Under the pieces are notes generated by a model that worked only from the letters and a program-made list of their open reading frames with translations, was not told where the DNA came from and did not search any database. This document shows positions 18,401 to 20,083 of a DNA stretch of 20,083 nt, in pieces (the stretch's first letter is position 1; each line of letters starts with the position of its first letter). A program made the translations under genes and the position numbers. This DNA comes from Chrysochromulina tobinii (Eukaryota; Haptophyta; Prymnesiales; Chrysochromulinaceae): positions 1 through 20,083 of the forward strand of contig JWZX01001112.1 of NCBI GenBank assembly GCA_001275005.1. Direction: 5' to 3'.

Positions 18401-20083
18401 GGCGGCGCGCCAGACGGGAGCGCTGCCTCGAGCACCGGCACAAATAGTTGATGGCTAGTGCCGCTCGCTGCGCGACGATGCGCCGCGCCCTCGGCAGCGC
18501 CCGTCGCGGCGGGCGTGGCGGCGCTCGCGACGGCGCCCGCGATGGTGGGATGGTCGGCAGGTCTGCGGCGTGTGAGCGTCGCCGCCGCCGTCACGTCTTG
18601 AAAGGTGGCGACGAAGTAGAGAGGGCGGCACTGGAGGAGCGGGGCTGACGCGATGGGCACGTCGTCGGCGAGCAGATGGAGGGTCGATCGGTCGAGGTCG
18701 ACGAGCACGTCCACCTTGGTCACGGCCATCGGAAGCCCCTTGTCGCAGCAGGTGATGAGGGGTGACGAGCCCGTGTTGCAGCCGCCCGCGGCAGTGACCA
18801 TCGCGGACGCATTGTCGGTGCCAACCTCGTCGATGATGGCGCCACGCGCGCGCGAGAGCTGCGCCACCGCTTCTGCGGTGCACACGCCGAGGCGCTTCAC
18901 AAAGGCAGCGAGGGGGGAGGCCGTGCCACCAGAGGCGGTCGCGGGGGGCGGCGCTTTGCTGAGCTCGAAGAGGTGGCAGCCACGCGTGAGCGGCTCGAGC
19001 ACCACGAGCGCCTCGACACGCTTCGGGATGCTCGTGGTACCGCGAGCCGCGTGCCGGATGGTGACCGCCGCGCGCGACCATGCCGCCTTGGCCTTGGCCG
19101 GCTCCGCCTCGGTGGCCGTGCCCGTGCCGGTGCTGTCGGCCGCGGATGCACTCGGCAGTCGTGGCGTCGTGTCGGGCGGGACGGGGGCGATGCGCAGGTG
19201 GGCTGTGGCCCACGTACGCAGGGGGGTGGGGAGCCCGGCGAGCACCGGCGTCCCGTGGTGCATGCATCGCTCACTCACGGCTGGGCGGCTGCCGTCGGCG
19301 CAGAGGGCGAGGGCCAGGGGCGGCAGCGCTTCCAACGCATGCAGCTGGGCAGCGAGGGCGGCGGACAAGGGCGTGCTGAGCGGAAGGAGGCCCGCACGCG
19401 CGCTGGCGTGGGCAGCGGCCGCGGCGCGCAGGGCTGCCTCGGAGGAGCCAGTGCGCAGGGCCAGCCATGCGAGAGCCTCGAGCGCGGCTAGCCGCGCGCT
19501 CACTGGCAGGGCGGCCGCCGGTGTGGCGGTGACGATGGCGGCCAGGGCGCTAAGCGGCGCCTCCTCGAGCAAGGCGAGGGGGGCCCCCCACCCACCGGGG
19601 ATGCCGTCGGGCACTTCATCTGGTGCGCCGGCGTCGCTCAGGGCCGCCGTGCCCGGGAGCCCCCGGAGCCCTCTAGAGCTGCCCTCGTGATTGGCCGCGT
19701 CGGGCGTCAGAAGATCGAAAAGGCGGCCGCCAGATGCGAGCGCCGCGACGGCGCCGCCCAGGAACGTCTCCAGAAGCGGTGCGGGCAGCGGCAGCGGCGG
19801 CGTGGCGGGCGCGCCGCCGCTCGCACCAGCGGTGGGTGCAGCGGACGCAAAGACAGCACTGAGGAGCCGGAGGGCGAGGGCGAGGGCGGGCGGCTCCACG
19901 CGCACGTCCACATGGGGCGGCGGCGGCGTGGGCAGCCGGTAGTGCTCGGCGCATGCTTGGCATATGTCGTAGTTGGACTCGGCGTGGTAACGGATGCCAC
20001 GGTAGCTGTGGGCGAGGGGGTGGGGGGTGGGTGAGCGGCGGCGAGCGAGGCGGGCGAGGCGGGCGAGGCGGGCGAGGCGGGCG
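1..20083 (-). CDS. Giant multidomain scaffold protein, internal fragment of at least 6,694 codons (partial at both ends)
   Basis: I read every triplet of the window in this register and found no stop codon on the minus strand. The next longest open frames, on either strand, are only about 550 codons. Recognisable domains occur in the same frame from end to end, so this is one coding sequence and not an accident of GC content. Domains include histone H2B and H2A folds, two DOC domains, SPRY, ZZ/C1-like fingers, FG repeats, a PCMTD-like methyltransferase and a discoidin-like domain. The mix is closest to HERC2, CUL7 and MYCBP2 scaffolds, but no HECT, RING or RCC1 repeat is visible. Start, stop, promoter and terminator lie outside. 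A few short stop-free introns whose length is a multiple of three cannot be excluded; one candidate is listed. The whole-protein function is unknown; a nuclear or chromatin-linked ubiquitin-type scaffold is my best inference. Confidence 0.93.
481..813 (-). other. Discoidin-like (F5/8 type C-like) beta-sandwich (residues 6424-6534)
   Basis: Motifs: FKRYALIIKSVHSGGTVQLG then RVAFQDARGQLL (family pattern YRLVITxVxGGGxVQLxExxLYDxxG), ESYHNLQNDDRRKWC (NLxDGDxxTKW), RIEFVFEAHVAVAALLLTTA and NDEPQRDPACFALEG (TANDxPxRDPxSWxLEGS). The set is typical of galactose-binding-like domains attached to secreted and intracellular scaffold proteins. It probably binds protein or glycan; no catalytic residues are expected. 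Confidence 0.75.
860..1248 (-). other. Linker between DOC 2 and the discoidin-like domain
   Basis: An Ala/Leu-rich helical stretch (for example AALQAALVSLAADAPGAAKA and RLAAYALLLDFLRALP) is followed by a polar segment, MSSKHADEDKVTPLQEW. No domain is recognised. Confidence 0.5.
1249..1611 (-). other. APC10/DOC-like jelly-roll domain 2 (residues 6158-6278)
   Basis: The sequence KLFDKNGSTYWQSSSETKPH is followed by WVEMHG, an LVDFSVAVKGHDSYSIRNIKV strand pair, TSWETLVTTE, a WRKLL strand and the closing IRFESLDGHGINCKITGFRV. This repeats the DOC 1 plan (TYWQS, PHW, DSY, final GxNxKIxxF) about 11.7 kb away in the same protein. Its DSYSIRNI replaces the DSYTPHEI of copy 1, so the two have diverged. 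It probably serves protein or degron binding. Confidence 0.82.
1612..2376 (-). other. Unassigned region with a GYY motif before DOC domain 2 (residues about 5903-6157)
   Basis: A mixed alpha/beta stretch includes SRVVTSISLEDLGLGLPLAP and KVPWLVGRLIGFLG helices. Near 1753-1815 it has a compact motif, EWKGWVFLNGRRGLGYYR, which resembles the FKTGxxGLGYY motif of some nucleolar proteins; I do not assign a family from it. An Ala/Pro/Ser linker leads into DOC domain 2. Confidence 0.45.
2377..2511 (-). other. FGKY-type motif domain (residues 5858-5902)
   Basis: The sequence MGFGKYAELSFEQV, then HPDYLEWARKQ, fits the widespread small module (M/L)xFGKYKGxxxxEV, then DPDYLxWxxxQ. That module is found next to exonuclease, helicase and GRF-type zinc domains and in DUF3820-like proteins. 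A helix follows (GRLQRWVEYC). Its role is often nucleic-acid or protein binding, not catalysis. The KG of the FGKYKG core is AE here. Confidence 0.65.
2584..2625 (-). repeat. 21-bp tandem duplication encoding SSASTGG
   Basis: Two identical 21-base units (2584-2604 and 2605-2625) encode SSASTGG twice in a Ser/Thr/Gly linker after the methyltransferase domain. Confidence 0.95.
2680..3294 (-). other. Protein-L-isoaspartate methyltransferase-like domain, PCMTD type (residues 5597-5801)
   Basis: Motifs in order: AVEAAFCAVDRAHFLP (PCMT: AFxxVxRxxFxP), a KAYEREP segment, VYHLSAPSIY (PCMT ISAPHMH; PCMTD HLSAPCIY), SAM-binding motif I SFLNIGSGSGYFSAMV, GVEVDDRAVSSARAK (post-I acidic residue), FDRIYVGAAAS and LLKPNGLMLGPF. 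The SFLNIGSGSGY and LIGP steps are closer to vertebrate PCMTD1/2 than to PCMT1. PCMT1 repairs isoaspartate with S-adenosylmethionine; PCMTD proteins bind SAM but act as cullin-ligase adaptors. Which role applies here cannot be read from sequence alone. Confidence 0.85.
3382..3543 (-). other. ZZ/C1-like zinc finger 2 (residues 5514-5567)
   Basis: The segment has VVCCAKKHAM, a Pro/Tyr spacer, then VVCDSCRREDLHRTCPLF and YHCASCRYDLCPDCA. The last half is a textbook ZZ core: C-x2-C-x-YDLC-x2-C. The first CxxC (CDSC) sits at the right distance. It directly precedes the methyltransferase domain by about 45 residues, so it may present a substrate or anchor the enzyme. The ZZ family is known for binding histone H3 N-termini and SUMO. 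Confidence 0.85.
4045..4290 (-). other. Second small beta module, SGDSGVNCSGTY type (residues 5265-5346)
   Basis: The module starts RIRVVSGDSGVNCSGTYNL, includes NGGPCYTREGPPPYTTGAIY and YDGSYWKICQAG, and ends ESGWNFSQSGVCTTVPLGSW. Its VSG-x-G-x2-x-N/C-x-G-x-Y opening and central aromatic strands resemble the module at 4954-5220, with extra Cys that may form disulfides or bind metal. The family and function are unknown to me. Confidence 0.5.
4294..4368 (-). other. Proline-rich linker
   Basis: Residues repeat PPPxEPPP units with Glu, Thr and Ala spacers (EPPPTEPPPAPPPEPP). They form an extended, probably polyproline-II spacer between the C1/ZZ finger and the second beta module. SH3 or WW partners could bind it; none is shown by the sequence. 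Confidence 0.85.
4402..4536 (-). other. C1-like/ZZ zinc finger (residues 5183-5227)
   Basis: The sequence HQHVLTWNN is followed by TCDVCRGSF, a spacer, then YYCRGCDFDACASC and a final His. This is the DC1/ZZ arrangement H-x-H/L, CxxC, Y-x-C-x2-C-D-F-D-x-C-x2-C. All ligands expected for two zinc ions appear present, unlike in the N-terminal ZZ remnant. Such fingers bind protein termini or lipids depending on the family. It is preceded by GGGGWFDWSGEGLMVLKL and followed by a Pro-rich linker. Confidence 0.8.
4954..5220 (-). other. VSGAG-type beta module (residues 4955-5043)
   Basis: The module begins YVVSGAGFTPANGVYSREGE, continues through YGGTAKYVHEKG and IWMIRYTLPSGNQYWYLADK, and ends with YYRIKCAEGRPPLGEWEKA. 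Aromatic and Gly residues alternate as in a small beta-barrel or propeller blade. I have a general memory of VSGAGxxxxNGxY modules in large algal and oomycete proteins, often near kinase or ligase domains, but know no defined function. A related-looking module follows at 4045-4290. Confidence 0.55.
5221..6300 (-). other. Unassigned helical region (residues about 4595-4954)
   Basis: Ala/Leu/Arg-rich helices such as ERHLETIILVRQLLRDAP and AERLLRAIAALVEEHL suggest a solenoid. A 9-bp tandem repeat at 5587-5613 encodes Ser-Ala-Asp three times. No motif identifies a family. Confidence 0.5.
6301..6840 (-). other. SPRY/B30.2-like domain (residues 4415-4594)
   Basis: The order of motifs fits SPRY well: a strand with SGTWQAEFKV, then GAYVGVQWV, the core NSWGWKAAGG with a following KLEG, then WRPGDTLTLTLDTAKMTIQA (SPRY: F-x2-GDxIGVxLDxxxxxIxFxxNG), and a closing FHFCVGRYYGRYKVKLVAI. 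The length of about 180 residues is typical. SPRY domains are protein-binding modules in RING and HERC-type ligases and adaptors. It lies between a beta-rich region and a helical segment. Confidence 0.75.
6990..7500 (-). other. Unassigned beta-rich region before the SPRY domain (residues about 4194-4364)
   Basis: Strand-like segments include GLPCAAQLVYVTLRP, ETYVFAVHEDGHTKMAAFKI and EYKVTGIVCLP, with Gly/Thr/Met-rich turns (GMMVTGTMSGTFMSG). This is probably one or two beta-sandwich domains. I do not recognise the family. Confidence 0.4.
7520..10260 (-). other. Unassigned helical region with Ser-rich disordered linkers (residues about 3275-4188)
   Basis: Long amphipathic Ala/Leu/Arg helices dominate, for example LPVLSELARSIGTLQL, LRVRLLQLLVLLLPP and VLALLTTP-like turns. 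They resemble armadillo/HEAT-type solenoids of large ligases. Between about 8820 and 9600 are Ser/Thr/Arg-rich stretches (GSKGGSRSSLGSRGD, STGGEGVNIHST) that look disordered and phosphorylatable. A poly-Ala run lies near 9700-9725. No catalytic motif or zinc site is visible. Confidence 0.5.
10270..10362 (-). other. Basic NLS-like patch followed by a nine-residue poly-Gly run (residues 3241-3271)
   Basis: A Lys/Arg-rich stretch (KSGKAGKGKVKARRSVK) follows a run of Ser, and nine consecutive Gly come eight residues later (10270-10296). The spacing and composition fit a bipartite-like nuclear localisation signal in a flexible linker, which would agree with the FG tract and histone folds. Basic linkers are not specific, so localisation is inferred. 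Confidence 0.5.
10930..11280 (-). other. Tandem pair of Cys-rich modules with IPGSDGRCGP signature (residues 2935-3051)
   Basis: Two consecutive modules share the order FYCG(R/K), about eight residues, AIPGSDGRCGP, two residues, GPxCxSC. The first ends GGPACASC and the second NGPACPSC. Each has four regularly spaced Cys, enough for one zinc or two disulfides, and both are preceded by a VNDEG or GNDEY motif. A further Cys cluster (CCRLC) closes the second. I have a general memory of similar GSDGRCGPxxGPxC motifs in large protist proteins, but I know no established function. Confidence 0.7.
11380..11883 (-). other. Nucleoporin-like FG-repeat tract, 11 FG dipeptides (residues 2734-2901)
   Basis: In 168 residues there are 11 FG dipeptides of the FSFG, FTFG, SPFG, TPFG and TFGG types, spaced by Ala/Pro/Gly/Ser-rich sequence almost free of charge. 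That is the composition of FG nucleoporins, whose disordered tracts line the nuclear pore and bind karyopherins. FSFG-type cores occur four times. The tract sits between a helical region and Cys-rich modules. It may act in transport-receptor binding, pore association or condensate formation. Low-complexity sequence in a GC-rich genome could imitate this, but recurrent FSFG/FTFG cores argue against chance. Confidence 0.8.
11437..11694 (-). repeat. 72-bp direct duplication inside the FG tract
   Basis: Positions 11437-11508 and 11623-11694 are two 72-base copies differing at three bases by eye. Both encode PPPQAPL, then a variable Ser or Pro, then AFTFGSAAAAPAAASP. One of the differences is synonymous (Phe TTT/TTC). 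Near-identity at DNA level indicates a recent duplication that enlarged the FG tract. The copies are separated by 114 bases. Confidence 0.9.
11884..13269 (-). other. Unassigned helical region between DOC 1 and the FG repeats (residues about 2272-2733)
   Basis: Ala/Leu-rich helices (for example RVAVMQRLLASGGASIVELLEG and DPVLALLPSLLLCLLRQFG) are separated by Ser/Thr/Pro linkers. Near 12140-12240 a beta-like patch reads RMDFTPSRSHATRIVIWPG. A short GKGKGKA-like Lys/Gly stretch is near 12380-12400. I recognise no family; a solenoid followed by a disordered approach to the FG tract fits best. Confidence 0.5.
13270..13665 (-). other. APC10/DOC-like jelly-roll domain 1 (residues 2140-2271)
   Basis: The domain opens with RLFEP and the hallmark QYWESSGTRPHWIELGG, matching the DOC signature TYWQSDGxxPHxIxIxF. 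Next come a strand with WYDSYTPHEIVLKV (DOC: DESYTPSKIxVxxG), a W-V strand (PQWVTLLGA), and the final LEIITNQRGGCDSKICAFKLL, equivalent to the DOC segment IxxNHQNGRDxHIRxIxVY. APC10/DOC domains bind degrons or partner subunits in the anaphase-promoting complex and occur in HERC2, CUL7, CUL9 and MYCBP2. The length of about 130 residues is normal. Confidence 0.85.
13666..14583 (-). other. Unassigned beta-rich then helical region after the histone doublet (residues about 1834-2139)
   Basis: The first 120 residues after the H2A fold look like a beta-sandwich: alternating strands such as AKVRWRVRTSSADEVRLCLG, then GDVLSLKPETKLALA and a terminal DGTLDVTW. I do not recognise the family. The rest is helical (for example RSQLLAELKTLLLHAVSAVLA and WPALLAMQRLIARKR) and resembles a solenoid. 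It links the doublet to DOC domain 1. Confidence 0.5.
14584..15078 (-). other. Histone H2A-like fold with a charged insertion in loop 2 (residues 1669-1833)
   Basis: Helix 2 reads LVLAVILEYLMAEVLELAGK, against H2A YLAAVLEYLTAEILELAGN. After the insertion, loop 2 and helix 3 read SITPEHIKRAVADDEELAALL, against H2A [21 protein letters not shown]; the docking-like LNDILGGRAAEG follows. The H2A acidic-patch residues Glu56, Glu61, Glu64, Asp90, Glu91 and Glu92 are all conserved (residues 1696, 1701, 1704, 1815-1817). The DNA contacts Arg42 and Arg77 are Ala and Ser. Helix 1/loop 1 is about four residues shorter than in H2A and nearly free of basic residues. The fold is fused behind H2B in one chain, as in the doublet histones of Marseilleviridae, but here it sits within a huge scaffold. 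Confidence 0.9.
14686..14940 (-). repeat. 85-residue bipolar charged insertion in H2A loop 2: (Asp/Glu)n then (Arg-Arg-Glu-Glu)n
   Basis: Residues 1715-1799 interrupt the H2A fold exactly between helices 2 and 3. The first part is a run of 32 residues at 14839-14934, all Asp or Glu except one Gln, encoded by GAC/GAG/GAT triplets. The second part, about 14707-14835, repeats Arg-Arg-Glu-Glu in a 12-bp tandem pattern (GCGCCGTTCCTC-like on the plus strand) and should form a charged single helix. No GT dinucleotide lies between the end of helix 2 and the end of the acidic run, so a canonical GT-AG intron does not explain the insertion. GC-AG splicing is not excluded. Confidence 0.88.
15172..15576 (-). 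other. Histone H2B-like fold (residues 1503-1637)
   Basis: Helix 1 and loop 1 read SVLSQVHPDMGMQPEAL, matching the H2B signature VLKQVHPDTGISSKAM. Helix 2 follows (LELLGAAITEVLARLL). Helix 3 is AGAVREALAE, and the C-terminal helix GPELLRHAVAEIEKGVRRY matches the H2B sequence PGELAKHAVSEGTKAVTKY. Acidic-patch residues equivalent to H2B Glu105 and Glu113 are present (residues 1619 and 1627). The position of Lys120, the H2B ubiquitylation site, is Arg. About 44 extra residues separate helices 2 and 3 and may be an in-frame intron. No basic tail is present. The H2A fold follows about 31 residues later, giving a doublet in H2B-H2A order. This signature is much closer to H2B than to NF-YB or other histone-fold proteins. 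Confidence 0.88.
15286..15417 (-). other. Candidate in-frame intron (132 nt, phase 0) inside the H2B fold
   Basis: On the minus strand, codon GAG (15418-15420) is followed by GTGAGC, a consensus 5' splice donor (AG|GTGAGC). An AG at 15287-15286 would close a 132-nt, 44-codon intron at a codon boundary with no stop inside. Removing it leaves 41 residues between the His of HPD and the first residue of helix 3, against 40 in canonical H2B; unspliced, the spacing is 85. The polypyrimidine tract is weak, and other AGs exist nearby. The alternative is a genuine Pro/Thr-rich loop insertion. Confidence 0.45.
15604..15684 (-). other. Glu/Lys-rich charged segment before the H2B fold (residues 1467-1493)
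   Basis: The sequence begins with DVDEEEVEEKEEKEEAKEAKEAA and is a strongly acidic helix-former with Lys spacing. It sits where a free H2B would carry its basic N-terminal tail, so the tail chemistry is reversed. A second, weaker acidic patch (SEDVEEAEAK, AEEEE) lies at about 15740-15805. Acidic segments next to histone folds are common in histone chaperones, which makes self-masking or chaperoning plausible. Confidence 0.8.
15835..15987 (-). other. Small SH3/Tudor-like beta-barrel (residues 1366-1416)
   Basis: Residues GARVLVAGYGEAIVQEH, then AGTIRVQYVANGATYHC and PSSLTAL, make the classic pattern of a five-stranded SH3-like barrel: an opening strand, a turn, an x-G-x-(I/V)-x-V-x-Y-x2-G strand pair, and a closing S-S-L-x-x-L. 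Tudor, CPH (CUL7/HERC2) and MIB/HERC2 modules share this layout. I cannot say which family it belongs to, and the aromatic cage of methyl-lysine readers is not obvious. It lies about 90 residues before the histone folds. Confidence 0.45.
16108..16164 (-). repeat. 12-bp tandem repeat encoding Gly-Val-Ser-Gly
   Basis: About 4.7 copies of GCCGCCCGACAC (plus strand) encode GVSG units, one of which carries Thr instead of Ser. It forms a flexible Gly/Ser/Val linker just before the segment leading to the SH3-like barrel. Confidence 0.93.
18085..18138 (-). repeat. 18-bp tandem repeat, three copies, encoding PTPDTT
   Basis: Three identical 18-base units (18085-18102, 18103-18120, 18121-18138; CGTCGTGTCGGGCGTGGG on the plus strand) encode PTPDTT three times. 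Perfect identity at the DNA level points to recent slippage or unequal exchange. It lies in a Pro/Thr linker between two beta-rich segments. Confidence 0.95.
18568..18840 (-). other. Possible C-terminal half of a SPRY/B30.2 domain (residues about 415-505)
   Basis: The segment contains a strand with VDVLVDLDRSTLHLLADD, then RPLYFVATF. This order matches the SPRY pattern of a G-D-x-(V/I)-G-(V/C)-x-L-D-L-D strand, a strand with a short turn, then PLYPAVS. The first half of the fold is not recognisable, and Cys-rich sequence (CNTGSS, ITCCDKG) precedes it. SPRY domains mediate protein binding and occur in HERC1 and other large ligases. This is a weak call; an unrelated beta-sandwich is possible. 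Confidence 0.3.
19939..20022 (-). other. Degenerate ZZ-type zinc finger (residues 21-48)
   Basis: The segment reads GIRYHAESNYDICQACAEHY, which follows the ZZ pattern G-x-RY-x-C-x2-C-x-DYDLC-x2-C. The YDICQAC core is clear, with Cys at residues 41 and 44. The upstream CxxC pair expected about 15-20 residues earlier is absent, and the RYxC cysteine is Ala. Only one zinc-ligand pair therefore remains. ZZ domains bind N-terminal histone H3 tails or SUMO in several families (p300, ZZZ3, HERC2). Whether this copy still binds zinc is doubtful. Confidence 0.6.
20041..20083 (-). repeat. 9-bp tandem repeat encoding Arg-Leu-Ala at the right edge
   Basis: The forward strand repeats a GGCGAGGCG-type unit about four times and runs off the edge. 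In the coding frame it gives Ala-Arg-Leu repeats (residues 1-14). The total length is unknown because the window ends inside it. It may be a low-complexity linker before the ZZ-like finger. Confidence 0.85.

Larger units (their letters stand above)
16165..19938 (-). other. Unassigned N-terminal region rich in Ala and Leu (residues about 49-1306)
   Basis: This part of the reading frame has no domain I can name with confidence apart from the possible SPRY half listed separately. Predicted helices rich in Ala, Leu and Glu alternate with Pro/Thr/Ser linkers. A beta-rich patch near 17930-18060 includes FDLTFMDVD and FGVLLVGGHTLSLF. An 8-residue unit of the LGTARGSA type is duplicated near 16738-16782. 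A poly-Gly run of eight lies near 16510-16540. The region could be an armadillo-like or HEAT-like solenoid as in HERC-family scaffolds, but no repeat period is obvious by eye. Confidence 0.55.

Noticed and set aside
1-20083. tRNA, rRNA, promoter, terminator, transposon or attachment-site features.
   Set aside because: The whole window is occupied by the coding frame, and I saw no tRNA-like cloverleaf, transposase domain or terminal inverted repeat.

Overview
The window appears to be the interior of one giant protein-coding gene on the minus strand. Read on that strand in the register where codons occupy forward positions 1-3, 4-6 and so on, I found no TAA, TAG or TGA from base 20083 to base 1. 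That is 6,694 consecutive codons, open at both edges. Neither the start codon, the promoter nor the stop codon is inside the window. Many shorter ORFs exist in other frames and on the plus strand, but they are shadows typical of very GC-rich DNA (roughly 70% GC by eye). Residue numbers below count from the first full codon at the right edge (20080-20082 = residue 1).

The domain set (ZZ/C1-like zinc fingers, APC10/DOC, SPRY, nucleoporin-like FG repeats, core histone folds, a PCMTD-like methyltransferase) is eukaryotic. GC-rich DNA, almost no introns and enormous modular proteins suggest a microbial eukaryote, for example a haptophyte or pelagophyte alga or a similar protist. I cannot name the organism. 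The architecture resembles HERC/CUL7/MYCBP2-type ubiquitin-ligase scaffolds, but no HECT, RING or RCC1 domain is visible here. A catalytic end could lie beyond base 1.

Layout from N- to C-terminus, running from high to low coordinates: an Arg-Leu-Ala repeat and a degenerate ZZ finger at the right edge; about 3.8 kb of Ala/Leu-rich sequence with a possible SPRY half-domain and short tandem repeats; a small SH3/Tudor-like barrel; a Glu/Lys-rich segment; a histone H2B fold followed directly by a histone H2A fold (15576-14584); an unassigned beta-rich and helical stretch; DOC domain 1; a helical stretch; an FG-repeat tract with 11 FG dipeptides; twin Cys-rich modules; a basic patch and poly-Gly; about 2.7 kb of helical sequence; a beta-rich region; a SPRY domain; helical sequence; a VSGAG-type beta module; a C1/ZZ finger; a second beta module; a second ZZ-like finger; a PCMTD-like methyltransferase; an FGKY motif domain; DOC domain 2; a discoidin-like domain; and a poly-Ala run at the left edge.

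The main discovery candidate is the H2B-H2A histone doublet inside this giant scaffold. All eight residues of the nucleosome acidic patch are conserved, while the basic tails and at least two H2A DNA-contact arginines are lost. This looks like a built-in mimic of the nucleosome docking surface rather than a DNA-packaging histone. FG repeats, histone-reader-type zinc fingers and an isoaspartate-methyltransferase-family domain in the same chain suggest a chromatin or nuclear-envelope function. That functional picture is inference.
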